64,000 nucleotides of DNA, from the NCBI GenBank assembly GCA_008000375.1, contig SMOI01000103.1, positions 41,972 through 105,971 on the forward strand. Direction: 5' to 3'. This document shows, piece after piece, positions 10,238 to 20,561 of the stretch (position 1 is the stretch's first letter; each line of letters begins with the position of its first letter). The stretch comes from Poteriospumella lacustris (taxonomy: Eukaryota; Sar; Chrysophyceae; Chromulinales; Dinobryaceae). The translations under genes and the position numbers were made by a program. The notes beneath the pieces are model-generated. The model was given only the letters and a program-made list of their open reading frames with translations, was not told where the DNA came from and ran no database searches.

Positions 10238-11632
10238 ATGTTTTATTCAGGCGATGAAATTGGCACGGTGGTGGCAGACTTTGGTAGTGCCACTACCCGT
10301 ATTGGCTTGGCTGGTGAGGACATGCCCAAGTTTGTTCAGCCAACTGTCATTGGATCAGTCGTGAAGGACGGCGAAGCAGCACAGCAACATATGCCACCAT
10401 TGTCTTTCCGAGAGAACCAAGATCTTAGCTTTCCTATCCGTGATGGTCTCGTTCACGATTGGGACCAGGTTGAATCGCTGTGGAATTATGCGTTGGCGAA
10501 CAGTTTACGAATCGACTTGACAGGAAAACCACTTTTACTGGCGGAAAAGCCATTCACGCAACCTAAATATCGGCAAAAGTAAGCTCGTCTACGTTTCATT
10601 TCGCATAAATATCTTGCTCACTGTGCTTCTATTTCTGTCTTAAATCGTGTGCCAAATAGATGGACCGAATTGATGTTTGAGAAGTATCAAATTGGCGGCT
10701 TGTTTCTTTCAAAAGATGCCGTCTTGTCATGCTATGCTTGTGGGAAAACGTCTGGTTTAGTGGTCGATTGTGGTGCGGACAGTACAGTGTTTGCTCCTGT
10801 CGTCGATGGCTGGGTGGAAGCCAAGGGCGTCTCGCGCAACAAAGTTGGTGGGCGTATGATGGATCAGATGTTGTTATATCAACTGCAACGCCGATTGCAA
10901 CGGAAGCCATTGCCGTTGTATCGATTATCAAAAGAAGTTTCCACCACGTTACCGGCGGGTGCGATGGAAGTCATCAGCGCCGAGGAGAACACACGTTTAC
11001 AAGGGATTCTCCCCGCGTTCGATGCGTATATGTCCTTGGAAATGGCGCGCGATGTCAAAGAAAGCAATTGCAAAGCCGCCAATATCAATTTGGCGGACAA
11101 TGAATCTACCTTCGCCAGTATGCCCTTGTCGCAATACGAACTACCCGATGGAACTGTCGTGGACTTGGGCTTGGAACGCTTCCAACCGGTCGAATTGTTC
11201 TTCAACACCTCGCCCTTGGCGGACTTACCCAGGACTGAATTGTCCCAGTTGTATTCAGGCAATCATCGATACGAAAGTCTACTGCCACCTGCCGTGGCGG
11301 ATACCAGCGCCTTGCGTCAACTGGTGGAGACTGTGTTCAAATGTGACTCTGAACATCAGAGTACGATGTTGGGCAACATCATTCTCACTGGTGGCGCGAC
11401 CGCCTTTGAAGGCTTATCGGAGAGGGTCAAGACGGAGGTGGAAGCACTCATTCACGTGCATTCACCCAACGTGAAGATTCGCACGGTCACGAATGGACAG
11501 GCCGAACGTGGGTATACTCCTTGGCTTGGAGGATCGATTTTGGGCTCGTTGGGATCCTTCCACGAAATTTGGATATCGAAGGCAGACTTTGATGAATTCG
11601 GTGCAGGCATCGTGGACAAGAAATGCCCGTGA
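10238..11632 (+). CDS. ARP4: Actin-related protein 4 (BAF53/ARP4-like)
   Basis: Two exons, 10238-10578 and 10660-11632, split by an 81-nt intron (GTAAGC to AATAG). Joined they give 437 residues in frame across a Lys codon. It has the actin fold signatures: phosphate-binding VVADFGSATTRIGLAGED at the N-terminus, TGLVVDCGADSTVF in the middle, NIILTGGATAFEGL late, and a C-terminal ARP4-type ending YTPWLGGSILGSLGSFHEIW. The N-terminus (YSGDEIGTVV) and the WTELMFE segment after the intron favour ARP4 over conventional actin. ARP4 is a nuclear subunit of NuA4, INO80 and SWI/SNF-type chromatin complexes. A degenerate inverted copy of its 3' part lies just downstream at 11985-12235. Confidence 0.92.
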
Positions 11633-11984
11633 AAAAAGGGGCATTTCTTGATTTCTTGCTTTCTTTCGGTGTGGGGGAGGGTAATGAAAGGACCAGGAGT
11701 AGGTTAGGACGGTGGCTATGTAACTCTGTAGCGTAAGTAACGTTTAACGGAAGTTGACCGGACAAAAGGACCGTGTGTGTATACAAGTTGGTTGACAAAA
11801 GAAATAGACACGCTATTGAGATGAAGACTCACACAGGAATGCGCTTACATCGGTAACCAATGAAGTCCTCAGTCAACCAGTTGAACTTTACCACTGTCGC
11901 TACAGTATCACATGGTCGCCACTCCTACTGTACGTCTCTTCACCCCCACCCTCATCCTCACCGAAAACGAAAGCCCACAATGTC
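11633..11984. other. Intergenic
   Basis: 3' flank of ARP4, up to the inverted pseudogene fragment. Nothing else recognised. Confidence 0.4.
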
Positions 11985-12235
11985 TGACTTACCTTCCGAG
12001 CATCCACATGTCGTACGATCCCAACGAGCCCACTATCGAACCCCAGGAGGATACCCACCCACGTTCGAGAATCTTCACGTGGGCTGAATGCACGTGAATC
12101 AGTGCTTCCACTTCCGTCTTGACCCGCTTCGATAAGCCTTCAAAGGCCGTCGTCGTCGTAACAATGATGTTTGAGGCTCTCTGGTGTTCTGAGTCACATT
12201 TGAACACAGTCTCCACCCGTTGACGGAAGTGTCAA
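11985..12235 (-). pseudogene. Inverted broken fragment of the ARP4 gene
   Basis: Read on the minus strand, this stretch matches the ARP4 3' coding region at about 11310-11575 on the plus strand. Shared phrases are ETVFKCDSEHQ, TAFEGLS, RVKTEVEALIHVHS and GSIVGSLGS. It has a small internal deletion (the segment covering MLGNIILTGGA is reduced) and a larger one just after VKI (the TVTNGQAERGYTP part is rearranged). The N-terminal two thirds of the gene and a start codon are absent. It is therefore a partial inverted duplication that has decayed. Confidence 0.85.
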
Positions 12236-12540
12236 TGGGATATATCGACGATCAATTGCCGCATACAAAGAAGTCCTTACAAAAAGTGAAATTAAAGTCG
12301 ACAATTAGTAGTGCTTACACGTAGAAGAAGTTATTGATACGAATGCGGAAGAGAAAACTCGCATGTGCGATGCTGAGGAGAGGGGTTGGGGTGGGGTAGG
12401 GGGAGAGGACGGACAGTACCCCACCACCGGAAGCGTGTTTCAAATGTGAACGAAGGACGATGTGCACAAGGGCTGCTTCATTTTCACTGCTCTTGTGTCT
12501 TGATGAGAGGAATTGGGGTCGTGGTCAGGGGTTTTCGCGT
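12236..12540. other. Intergenic
   Basis: Short stretch between the ARP4 fragment and the 3' end of the ROK kinase gene, with a G-rich run near 12380-12410. No gene seen. Confidence 0.4.
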
Positions 12541-13565
12541 TTACTTCGCGGTCTGTTGATCGTGCGCGAGCTTGGCGAGGAACGCCGCACCGACGATGCC
12601 CGCATGGTCCCCCCTACAACAGCATCAGCGGAGACACCACCACACAAGGATCACATCAAAGGCGACAGAGGAAAACCCAAGGGGGAGGGGGGCACGTACC
12701 ATCGAGACGGACCGATGAAATGGTCAATACCTTCTTCGGTCAGGAGGGGCGACACGATGTAGCCATTGAGCAGCTGCAACGTGATCTTGCGTGTCTTCTC
12801 GTACAACACCGTGCGCTTCATGACACCTCCTCCAATACGAATCGTTTCAGGCGACGCGATAAGCACCAAATTCATGCACAACTGCGCGATGTAATAGGCG
12901 CAGATGTCCCAAATCTCGTGGTCATCGGGCAGCTCCGGCAGCTGGCTGTGCGTAATACCCAACCGCGTCGACATGGCACCGTTGGAACACATTCCTTCCA
13001 CACAACGACCATGGAAAGGACACGTGCCCGGGAAGGATTCATCACCTGGGCGAGGTTGCACCAAGACATGACCGGCCTCGGGATGCAACAACCCCTTGAC
13101 GGAACCGTGATTGATCACCAAACCCACACCAATCCCTGTTCCAATGGTGATATACGCAGACGACGCAGGAACGGGAGCACCGGTCGCCTTGCTTTCTTCT
13201 TCTTGCACGGTGAATTCGGCAAGCGCAGGTGCATTGACATCGGTATCAAAGAGAATCGGAATGCCGCGGAAGTCATCGTAGGCACCAATCAACTGCAGCA
13301 CATTCGTGTTGCGCCATCCAGGCTTTGGCGTGGAGGTGATGAATCCATACGTTGGGGACCCCTTTTTGGCATCGATGGGGCCGAAGCTGGCCACACCAAT
13401 AGCATCAACGTTCTTGGCCAGCAACCATTCCTTCACTTTGCCAAGAGTCTCCTCCGGTGTGGTGGTGGGAATTACCACACGTTCCAGGAACTGGTCGATG
13501 CTATTTTCCAACAAACCACATTGCCATGTTGTTCCACCACCTTCAACTGCTGCATATCGAACCAT
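12541..13565 (-). CDS. ROK-family sugar kinase (fructokinase-like)
   Basis: Two exons on the minus strand, 13565-12700 and 12613-12541, with an 86-nt intron (GTACGT to TGTAG). Joined they give 312 residues. The intron is supported because the second exon restores the conserved ROK C-terminus GDHAGIVGAAF. Other features: N-terminal YAAVEGGGTTWQCG (ATP phosphate-binding), DTDVNAPALAE with the catalytic Asp, AYITIGTGIGVGLV, and the ROK zinc motif HxxCxxxGCxE-like cluster CPFHGRCVEGMCSNGA. It most resembles bacterial ROK fructokinases (GmuE/YdhR type), which phosphorylate fructose or mannose with ATP. The start at 13565 puts the glycine motif at the usual distance; an upstream in-frame ATG at 13607 is an alternative. 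A bacterial-type gene with a spliceosomal intron suggests an old transfer. Confidence 0.88.
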
Positions 13566-13942
13566 TTTTTTCCTGCTTCTGTATCTGTTGAAGTTATCTT
13601 CTTTCATCACAGACAAAGGTCACACGACTTTTCCTTCCATCTTCGATTTCTCACAACGACTTACCTACGGAGGTCCCGGAGCGCTTTCTTTCGTAAATTC
13701 TCAAAGTGTATGTTGTTCTTCAACCTCCTTTGATCTTTTCTTTCAATCGTGGTATCCAGCTCTTCTTTGTTTCTCGTTCGCTGGACTCGTCGGGAGCGTC
13801 GTCGTCGTCGTCGTTGCAGTTGCAGTTGCACTGCTGCACATGGTGACGATGACAGCGACTCGAACATGGCAACAGATCGTCCGTGTTCTGCATTGTTCTT
13901 CACCTCTGTTTCATTTGTTATTTTTGGTTGGCCTTGTGTCAC

Positions 13943-15205
13943 ATGAAGCGTCAAGCAATCATAACGGTTGTCGGGGCCGCGTTGGTCGTGTTCCTGGCGA
14001 TGGAATACCAGCATTTGACAGCCACTTCCTATGATCCAGGCTCTTTTGGTTTGATGGCCTTCAACTATGGAGCGGCTCTGATTCTTCGATACCTGGCCGA
14101 TATGCTGACAAAGCCGAGCCACAAGGCTCTTGATGATGCAATGGGTGGATGGAGAAGCGAAGTTCAGTATGCATGTGTGAAGGCTGGCATTGCCGAGACG
14201 CTCTCCCTCCACGGCCCACTGAGTGTTGAAGGCATGGCAGACCTTTTGAACATCAGTCACGTGGATAATTTACAGCGCTTGTTACGAGCCGCAGAATCCA
14301 TGGGTTACTTCCGCGAGGACCTGCGCAGTGGTTCATGGCATCACAGTCGACTGTCGGAGGTGCTACACCCCGAGCATCCTCTCACGGTGTCCCATATGAT
14401 TCGCCACTGGAAAGAAGACTCTCAAACGGCCTGGTCGATGTTATATGAAGCGATCGTTGAGGACAAGCGAGTATTTGAACAGGCAAATGGCGGTCAAACC
14501 TTCTGGGAAGTTCTACAAGCGACACCTTCACAAGAAATCCAATTTCAAGCGGCGATGACCAATCAAGATGCCCTCTCCACCTTCGCCATCACGTACGATT
14601 TCCCTCATTGGTCTCGTTTTCATCGGATCATTGATTACGGTGGAGGTCATGGTGGACAGCTCTTGGCGTTGCTGGAGCGATTCACGACACCACCGTCGTC
14701 CTCGTCGTCGTCGTCGGCGGCGGCGGCGGCATTGCCCATGGAAGGCATTCTCTTTGATCAACCGCAAGTCATCGAAGCTGCGCGAGAACGATGGGCAAAG
14801 AAGAAACAAATCTCGCCTTCAGTGTTCGGCCGTACCACGATGATCGGTGGTAGTTTCTTTGAGCTGGAGTCGCTGCCCGTCTTTCGCGAACACGATGGCA
14901 TCTTAGTACGCACCGTTCTTCACGATTGGAGTGACGAGGAAGCCATCGACATCCTTCGTACGTTACGACAACGCATTGGATCCCTGACGCATGTGACGGT
15001 GCTCTTGTCGGAAGTGGTCGTCGAGGCCAAAGATCCGCTGGCGGTGAAGTTCTTCCTCGATTTGCACATGAAGATATCGTTTCATCACGCGAAAGAGCGG
15101 TATTTGTCGCAATGGAAGCACATCATCGAGGCCAGTGGCTTCACACTGGTCAATGTACATATGATTCGCGCGGTGTCCAGTATATTAGAGTTACGACCGG
15201 TGTGA
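13943..15205 (+). CDS. Caffeate/acetylserotonin-type O-methyltransferase
   Basis: About 420 residues from the ATG at 13943 (sequence MKRQAII). The first 20 residues are hydrophobic (VVGAALVVFLAM), a likely signal anchor. An N-terminal dimerisation helix-turn-helix follows (LHGPLSVEGMADLLNI). The SAM-dependent domain shows motif I IIDYGGGHGGQLLAL, then FDQPQVIEAA, and the plant-COMT/ASMT-type VLHDWSDEEAIDIL holding the probable catalytic His. It ends with a C-terminal IIEASGFTL strand. The family methylates hydroxyls of small aromatics; the substrate is not readable. A Ser/Ala run (about residues 253-265), encoded by TCG and GCG microsatellites, sits in a surface loop. It is the usual family length plus the N-terminal anchor. 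Confidence 0.85.
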   Translation: MKRQAIITVVGAALVVFLAMEYQHLTATSYDPGSFGLMAFNYGAALILRYLADMLTKPSHKALDDAMGGWRSEVQYACVKAGIAETLSLHGPLSVEGMADLLNISHVDNLQRLLRAAESMGYFREDLRSGSWHHSRLSEVLHPEHPLTVSHMIRHWKEDSQTAWSMLYEAIVEDKRVFEQANGGQTFWEVLQATPSQEIQFQAAMTNQDALSTFAITYDFPHWSRFHRIIDYGGGHGGQLLALLERFTTPPSSSSSSSAAAAALPMEGILFDQPQVIEAARERWAKKKQISPSVFGRTTMIGGSFFELESLPVFREHDGILVRTVLHDWSDEEAIDILRTLRQRIGSLTHVTVLLSEVVVEAKDPLAVKFFLDLHMKISFHHAKERYLSQWKHIIEASGFTLVNVHMIRAVSSILELRPV

Positions 15206-15435
15206 AGGGGATACGATCCCCCCCCCCCCGTGGCTTTCCACAGACTCCTGTAGTTAAAGCTTCGACAATGAGGATACAACGTGTACGTTCACTGGCGGAG
15301 ACGAAGAGACACTGACCAAGAGAAAGACAATGATACTACGCTACACTCCGTCTTTTCAACCGAACATCTGCACGTGAGACAATACAGAGCGAAATCGGTC
15401 ACTTCTCCAACAACAATTATTACCCCCAACATCGG

Positions 15436-16680
15436 CTACCCTGCAATATTCGTCTCATACCCCGGCCTCCGATGTTGATACGAAGTAGCGTCGTCCCACA
15501 TGCCAGTCATCTTGGTGACTCGACTCACAACCCACGAATCCAACGGATGATTGAACGAGCTCGCCCCGCAGAACATGTAACGCATGTCATAGACGAAACT
15601 CACATCCCATGTAGACAAAGGCTGATTGAACGAGGAGGCTCCATTGAACATCCAACTCATATCAGTGACTTCACTCACATTCCACGCAGACACCGCCTGA
15701 TTGAACGACGAGGCTCCGTCAAACATGCAACACATACCAGTGACATGACTCACGTCCCATGTATCCAACGGCTGATTGAACGACGAGGCTCCGGCGAAAA
15801 TCGCATTCATATCAGTGACGTGCCCCACCTCCCACATCGAGAGAGGCTGATTGAACGATGCGGCTCCACTAAACATTTGGCACATATCAGTGACGTGTCT
15901 CACATCCCATCTATTCAATGGTTGATTGAATGAGGTGGCTCCGTTGAAAATGTAACTCATGTCGGTGACCTGACTCACATTCCATGCATCCAACGGCTGA
16001 TTGAACGACGTGGCTCCACTAAACATCCAACTCATATCGGTAACCTCACTCACATGCCATGTCGACAACGGCTGATTGAACAAATTGGCTCCACTGAACA
16101 TCAAACTCATGTCGGTGACCTGACTCACATCCCATGCTGACAACGGCTGATTGAACGACGAGGCTTCACCGAACATTTGGCTCATATCGGTGACGTTACT
16201 CACATTCCACGTTGGCAACGGCTGATTGAAGGACGAGGCTCCGTTGAACATGTAACTCATATTAGTAACCTGACTCACATCCCACATCTCCAACGGTTGG
16301 TTGAACGATCTGGCTCCACTGAACATGTAACCCATGTCGGTGACGTTACTCACATCCCACGTGTCAAGCGGCTGGTTGAATTCACCTGCGAGCGAAAACA
16401 TATGGTCCATCGTCGTGACTCGTCGCACATCCCAACGATCTATGCGATCGTTGAAACTGGTTCTCTGGAAGAGCGATGCCATGCTGGTGACTTTGCTCAC
16501 GTCCCAATCGTTGATATCACCGTACCGCTGCACGGCGCTCGCTCGGTCGCTGCACCACAGCCGCACGGCATCCTGTAGTGTCTCGTTGTTGAATGTCACC
16601 CACGCATAGCTCTTGATCATCTGTTGAACCCCGAACGGCAACACTCGACCTCCGCATCGTTCGGTCACCAAGCGGTACAA
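15436..16680 (-). CDS. BspA-like repeat protein, copy 2 (start codon deleted)
   Basis: A 414-codon frame with the same N-terminal region and about thirteen 25-residue DUF285 repeats. It ends GMWDDATSYQ before the stop. The sister gene at 17360-18745 starts with an ATG that lies in an 84-bp stretch (18667-18750) missing here: GCGGTACAAAC joins directly to GTTGAGGATGAT at about 16682. The frame therefore opens at a TTG just after an in-frame TAA, with no ATG in the normal place. The first in-frame ATG is at about 16620, which would drop about 50 residues of the N-terminal region. It is likely a recent pseudogene or a gene using a new start or upstream exon. The coding body itself shows no stop or frameshift. 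Confidence 0.75.
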   Translation of the reverse strand: MYRLVTERCGGRVLPFGVQQMIKSYAWVTFNNETLQDAVRLWCSDRASAVQRYGDINDWDVSKVTSMASLFQRTSFNDRIDRWDVRRVTTMDHMFSLAGEFNQPLDTWDVSNVTDMGYMFSGARSFNQPLEMWDVSQVTNMSYMFNGASSFNQPLPTWNVSNVTDMSQMFGEASSFNQPLSAWDVSQVTDMSLMFSGANLFNQPLSTWHVSEVTDMSWMFSGATSFNQPLDAWNVSQVTDMSYIFNGATSFNQPLNRWDVRHVTDMCQMFSGAASFNQPLSMWEVGHVTDMNAIFAGASSFNQPLDTWDVSHVTGMCCMFDGASSFNQAVSAWNVSEVTDMSWMFNGASSFNQPLSTWDVSFVYDMRYMFCGASSFNHPLDSWVVSRVTKMTGMWDDATSYQHRRPGYETNIAG

Positions 16681-17359
16681 ACGTTGAGGATGATCTCGTT
16701 ACAAGGTTCACATTGAAGCCCACACCTCGTTCGATTGTATCGCACAAGTGTCGGCAGCTTGTGTTTTAGTAGTGATTGACTTTTTCAACGCACGAATCAT
16801 TGCCTTGTAGCGGGTAGCTCGACATCACGTTTGTACGACGCCGTGAATACGAAACCGTTCCAGTCCACACGACGACGATGAGGCAAGGTCACAGTGGATC
16901 AGTGGATGTCTGCTGACGACAACGGCAAACGACCGACAGTTGGGAGTTTTCTTGTGCCCAGTCATGAGCCAACGTAGACTTGTTGATGACATGGCGAAGT
17001 TGGTACAAAGAGGGGTGGGGACGAAAGGTCGCCATGCGGTGCAGTACATGTTACATCAGCGTTAGGCAGTTAATCAACTGATTTAGTGTAATGAAAAGCT
17101 TCGACAATGAGGATACAATGGGTAGGTTCACTGGCGGAGACGAAGAGACACACCAAACCAAGAGAAAGACAATGATACTGCGCTACACTCCGTCTTCTCA
17201 ACCGAACATCTACACGTGAGACACTACAGAGCGAAACCGGTTACTTCTACCAACAAACATGATTCCCCCGACAAACTACCCTGCAATATTCGTCGCACAC
17301 AGACAGGCGGCCATCCCTCACAGAGACTATTTTTCAAGCGCCCCTCATGAAATGAACGA

Positions 17360-18745
17360 TCAGCGATACCCCGGCCTCGGGTGTTGAAACGAAGTAGCAT
17401 CGTCCCACATGCCAGTCATCTTGGTGGCCCGACTCACACCCCATGTAGACAACGGCTGATTGAACGAACTCGCTGCGCAGAACATGTAACTCATATCAGT
17501 GACGTGGCCCACATCCCAAGTCGACAACGGCTTATTGAACGACGTAGCGTTGCTAAACATCCGAATCATAAGGGTGACTTGGCTCACATTCCAGGTATCC
17601 AACGGCTGGTTGAACGATGAGGCTCCGTTAAACATGCTACACATATCCGTGACGTGGCTCACATCCCATGCAGACAACGGCTGATTAAAAGATGCGGCTC
17701 CGTTGAATATCCGACGCATATTATAGACTTGGCTCACATTCCAAGTTGATAACGGCTGATTGAAAGACGAGGCTGCGTCGAACATTGAATTCATATCAGT
17801 GACTTGACACACGTTCCATGCTGACAACGGCTGGTTGAACGACGAAGCTGTGTCGAACATCCACCTCATATCAGTGACTTGGCTTACATCCCATGTATCC
17901 AATGGCTGATTGAATGATGCGGCTTCAATAAACATCGATTTCATGTCGACGACCTTCCCCACATCCCATGTATCCAACGGCTGATTGAATGATGTGGCTT
18001 CCATAAACATCGATTTCATGTCGGTGACCTGACCCACATCCCATGTATCCAACGGCTGATTGAACGAGTTGGCTCCACTGAACATCAAACTCATGTCGGT
18101 GACCTGACCCACATTCCATGTCGACAGCAGCTGGTTGAACGACGAGGCTCCGTTAAACATCGCACTCATATCAGTGACGTGACTCACGTTCCATGCATCC
18201 ACTGGCTGATTGAACGCAGAGGCTCCGTTGAACATGTAACTCATATTAGTAACCTGACTCACATCCCACATCTCCAACGGTTGGTTGAACGATCTGGCTC
18301 CACTGAACATGTAACCCATGTCGGTGACGTTACTCACATCCCACGTGTCAAGCGGCTGGTTGAATTCACCTGCGAGCGAAAACATATGGTCCATCGTCGT
18401 GACTCGTCGCACATCCCAACGATCTATGCGATCGTTGAAACTGGTTCTCTGGAAGAGCGATGCCATGCTGGTGACTTTGCTCACGTCCCAATCGTTGATA
18501 TCACCGTACCGCTGCACGGCGCTCGCTCGGTCGCTGCACCACAGCCGCACGGCGTCCTGTAGTGTCTCGTTGTTGAATGTCACCCACGCATAACTCTTGA
18601 TCATCTGCCGAACCCCGAACGGCAACACTCGACCTCCGCATCGTTCGGTCACCAAGCGGTACAAACATAAATCCACCACCTCGGCGAGTGGCCGGTGCGT
18701 GGGACGCCGTGGGAGATGGTCCGAGAGTGTTCGTGAGGAAATCAT
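17360..18745 (-). CDS. BspA-like repeat protein, copy 3
   Basis: A 461-residue single-exon protein with ATG at 18745. The N-terminal region of about 100 residues (motif CGGRVLPFGVRQMIKSY, then YGDINDWDVSKV) is followed by about fourteen 25-residue repeats (FNQPLDTWDVxQVTDMxxMF). Most repeats differ in only a few positions, including neighbouring units with MFMEATS and MFIEAAS, which signals recent duplication of 75-bp blocks. No signal peptide or membrane anchor is seen. This is the most complete member of the family in the window and serves as reference for the damaged copies at 15436-16680 and 48543-49202. Function unknown. Confidence 0.85.
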   Translation of the reverse strand: MISSRTLSDHLPRRPTHRPLAEVVDLCLYRLVTERCGGRVLPFGVRQMIKSYAWVTFNNETLQDAVRLWCSDRASAVQRYGDINDWDVSKVTSMASLFQRTSFNDRIDRWDVRRVTTMDHMFSLAGEFNQPLDTWDVSNVTDMGYMFSGARSFNQPLEMWDVSQVTNMSYMFNGASAFNQPVDAWNVSHVTDMSAMFNGASSFNQLLSTWNVGQVTDMSLMFSGANSFNQPLDTWDVGQVTDMKSMFMEATSFNQPLDTWDVGKVVDMKSMFIEAASFNQPLDTWDVSQVTDMRWMFDTASSFNQPLSAWNVCQVTDMNSMFDAASSFNQPLSTWNVSQVYNMRRIFNGAASFNQPLSAWDVSHVTDMCSMFNGASSFNQPLDTWNVSQVTLMIRMFSNATSFNKPLSTWDVGHVTDMSYMFCAASSFNQPLSTWGVSRATKMTGMWDDATSFQHPRPGYR

Positions 18746-18850
18746 GTTCTGTTGAGGATGATTTCGTTACAAAGTTCACCTTGAAGTCCACTATATTTCT
18801 TACTCTCGTTCGATTGTATCGCACAAGTATCGGAACTTGTGTTTTTGTGG

Positions 18851-19252
18851 TCGTCGACTTCAATGAACAAATCAGATGCCCCCGGTCCGTATGAAATTTG
18901 CAGCCGCGTTACTCGTCGCCGCAACAAGTAACTGAATCGCTACTTGCTATAGTTGACCGCAAAGTTCTGTATGAATATGCTTCCTTTTGTATTTCCGAAT
19001 CTCCATTCTCCAGCAGTCTCCATTTCTCCATTCAAAACTGCGAGCTGAAGAGGGCAGCGCGCGTCGTACACAGTATCATCGCTTATGCCAGTATATATTA
19101 GTAGGGTTCATGAATATGTTTGCGCACCAGACTGAGGCTGAGCCATGCGTTGGTAAAGAAAAGAAATCCATAACGACGCAGCAAATGTTATTCGACTTCA
19201 TCTGGTTCAGATCAGTTCTTTCGGATCTTTCAATTATTCACTATATTCTACA
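18851..19252. other. Intergenic, divergent promoters
   Basis: Sequence between the leftward BspA-like gene and the rightward reductase gene. No gene or specific regulatory element recognised. Confidence 0.4.
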
Positions 19253-20408
19253 ATGTCCAAATGGGAAGACGTAGATTGCAGTTGGGCTCCGCCTATTATT
19301 GAGGAGCTAGTTGGTCCTAGAGGTTATGGAAAGTGTGCTGTTCTAGTCAAGCGTCCAGCGAAAGAGATCACAAACGATTGCTTCGAGATTCAAACCAGAC
19401 CTGTCCCCGACACTCTGGCAGAAGGCGATGTGCTGGTTCAGCAGCTCCTTTTGTCTATGGATCCTACGCACTCTATGTGGATGAGGAAGATCACCCAGTA
19501 TAGTCCTTGTGTTGCGATTGGAAACGTGATGCGTTGCAGTGGTAAGATTAGCGATCTTTTTACCTTTCTATACAGCATATCTATATATTTATGACATATG
19601 AACTTAATTAGGTGTTGGCAGAGTAGTCAAGTCTTCTGATGAGAGTCGACTGGCCGTTGGTGCTTATGTGACGACATTCGCAGGACTTTCAGAGTACCTG
19701 GTCATGAAGATTGAGCAGTGCACTCCTGTAGCCAAGGATGTTCCTCTCAGCTGGAATCTCGGTCCTCTGTTCTTCGGTATGGGCCACACCGCATGGATTG
19801 GTAACAAGATCTGTGCGATCAAGCCAGGAAACACGTATGTGGTGAGCGGCGCTGCGGGGGCAGTGGGCTCACTTGCAGGACAGCTGGCGAAGATCGCAGG
19901 TGCTCGTGTGATCGGCATCGCAGGCGGGGCTGATAAGTGCCGCATGCTTGTTGATGAGCTGGGCTTCGACGGGGCGGTGGACTACAAAAAGAACAGTGTC
20001 CATGCTGACCTCCTGGCCCTGTGCCCTCAGGGCATTGATTGCTACTTCGACAATGTTGGTGGAGAGATCCTCGATATCGTCCTTACACAGATGAACTGCT
20101 TCGGCCGCATTGCCTTCTGCGGTGCAATCTCCACTTACTCCGGGGACCAGGAGGAGGGAGCCAGCATTGGTCCTCGCAACTACAAGATGATCCTCATGCG
20201 CAGGCTGAAGGTGCAGGGTTTCCTGTGCAGAGACCACGCGGCCAGCAAGCCAGAGAGCACTGCTGAAATCATGGCTGGCATCCAGGAGGGCAAGATCCAC
20301 TTCAAGGAGGATATCCGTGAGGCACCAGTGGAGAAGTATGTGGACACGCTGAACTTGTTGTTTACTGGTGGCAACACCGGCAAACTGATTATGAAGATTG
20401 CTGACTAA
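19253..20408 (+). CDS. Prostaglandin reductase/CurA-type MDR oxidoreductase
   Basis: Two exons, 19253-19541 and 19612-20408, split by a 70-nt intron (GTAAGA to AATTAG), giving 361 residues. Medium-chain reductase of the PTGR/leukotriene B4 dehydrogenase type: N-terminal VLVQQLLLSMDPTHSMWM, VTTFAGLSEYLVM, the NADP-binding AxxGxxG motif in VSGAAGAVGSLAGQLA, then DCYFDNVGGEILD, typical of this subfamily, and FCGAISTY. There are no zinc-ligand cysteines, as expected. These enzymes reduce the C=C bond of alpha,beta-unsaturated ketones and aldehydes with NADPH. A cytosolic detoxification role is a family-based inference. Overall length fits the family, with about 20 extra N-terminal residues. Confidence 0.92.
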
Positions 20409-20561
20409 TGCTACCGCTACCTCACTGTACCTGATGATGAATAAAATAAATAACTCTTGCCCGACCAGAGTAAATAAATTAGAAGACAATTAATACGAGA
20501 TTAGCCAGGAAAAAACCAAAATTTCAGAAGAAGATGAGCCCTAGTCTTTGTTGATGAAGCT

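Larger units (their letters stand above)
15240..18850. repeat. Tandem segmental duplication carrying two BspA-like genes
   Basis: Copy 1 spans about 15250-16770 and copy 2 about 17095-18840, in the same orientation. Shared non-coding 3' flank: AAGCTTCGACAATGAGGATA occurs at about 15256 and 17096 and runs on through CTGCAATATTCGTC at about 15440 and 17280. The N-terminal coding halves (16230-16680 and 18215-18660) are nearly identical in DNA, whereas the repeat-rich C-terminal halves differ in unit number and order. The 5' flanks match again (GTTGAGGATGAT at 16683 and 18751). About 330 bp between the copies (16770-17095) is unrelated and holds no gene. Confidence 0.85.

Noticed and set aside
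12513-13733. 406-codon plus-strand frame opposite the ROK kinase
   Set aside because: Antisense of a well-supported spliced gene; no domain.
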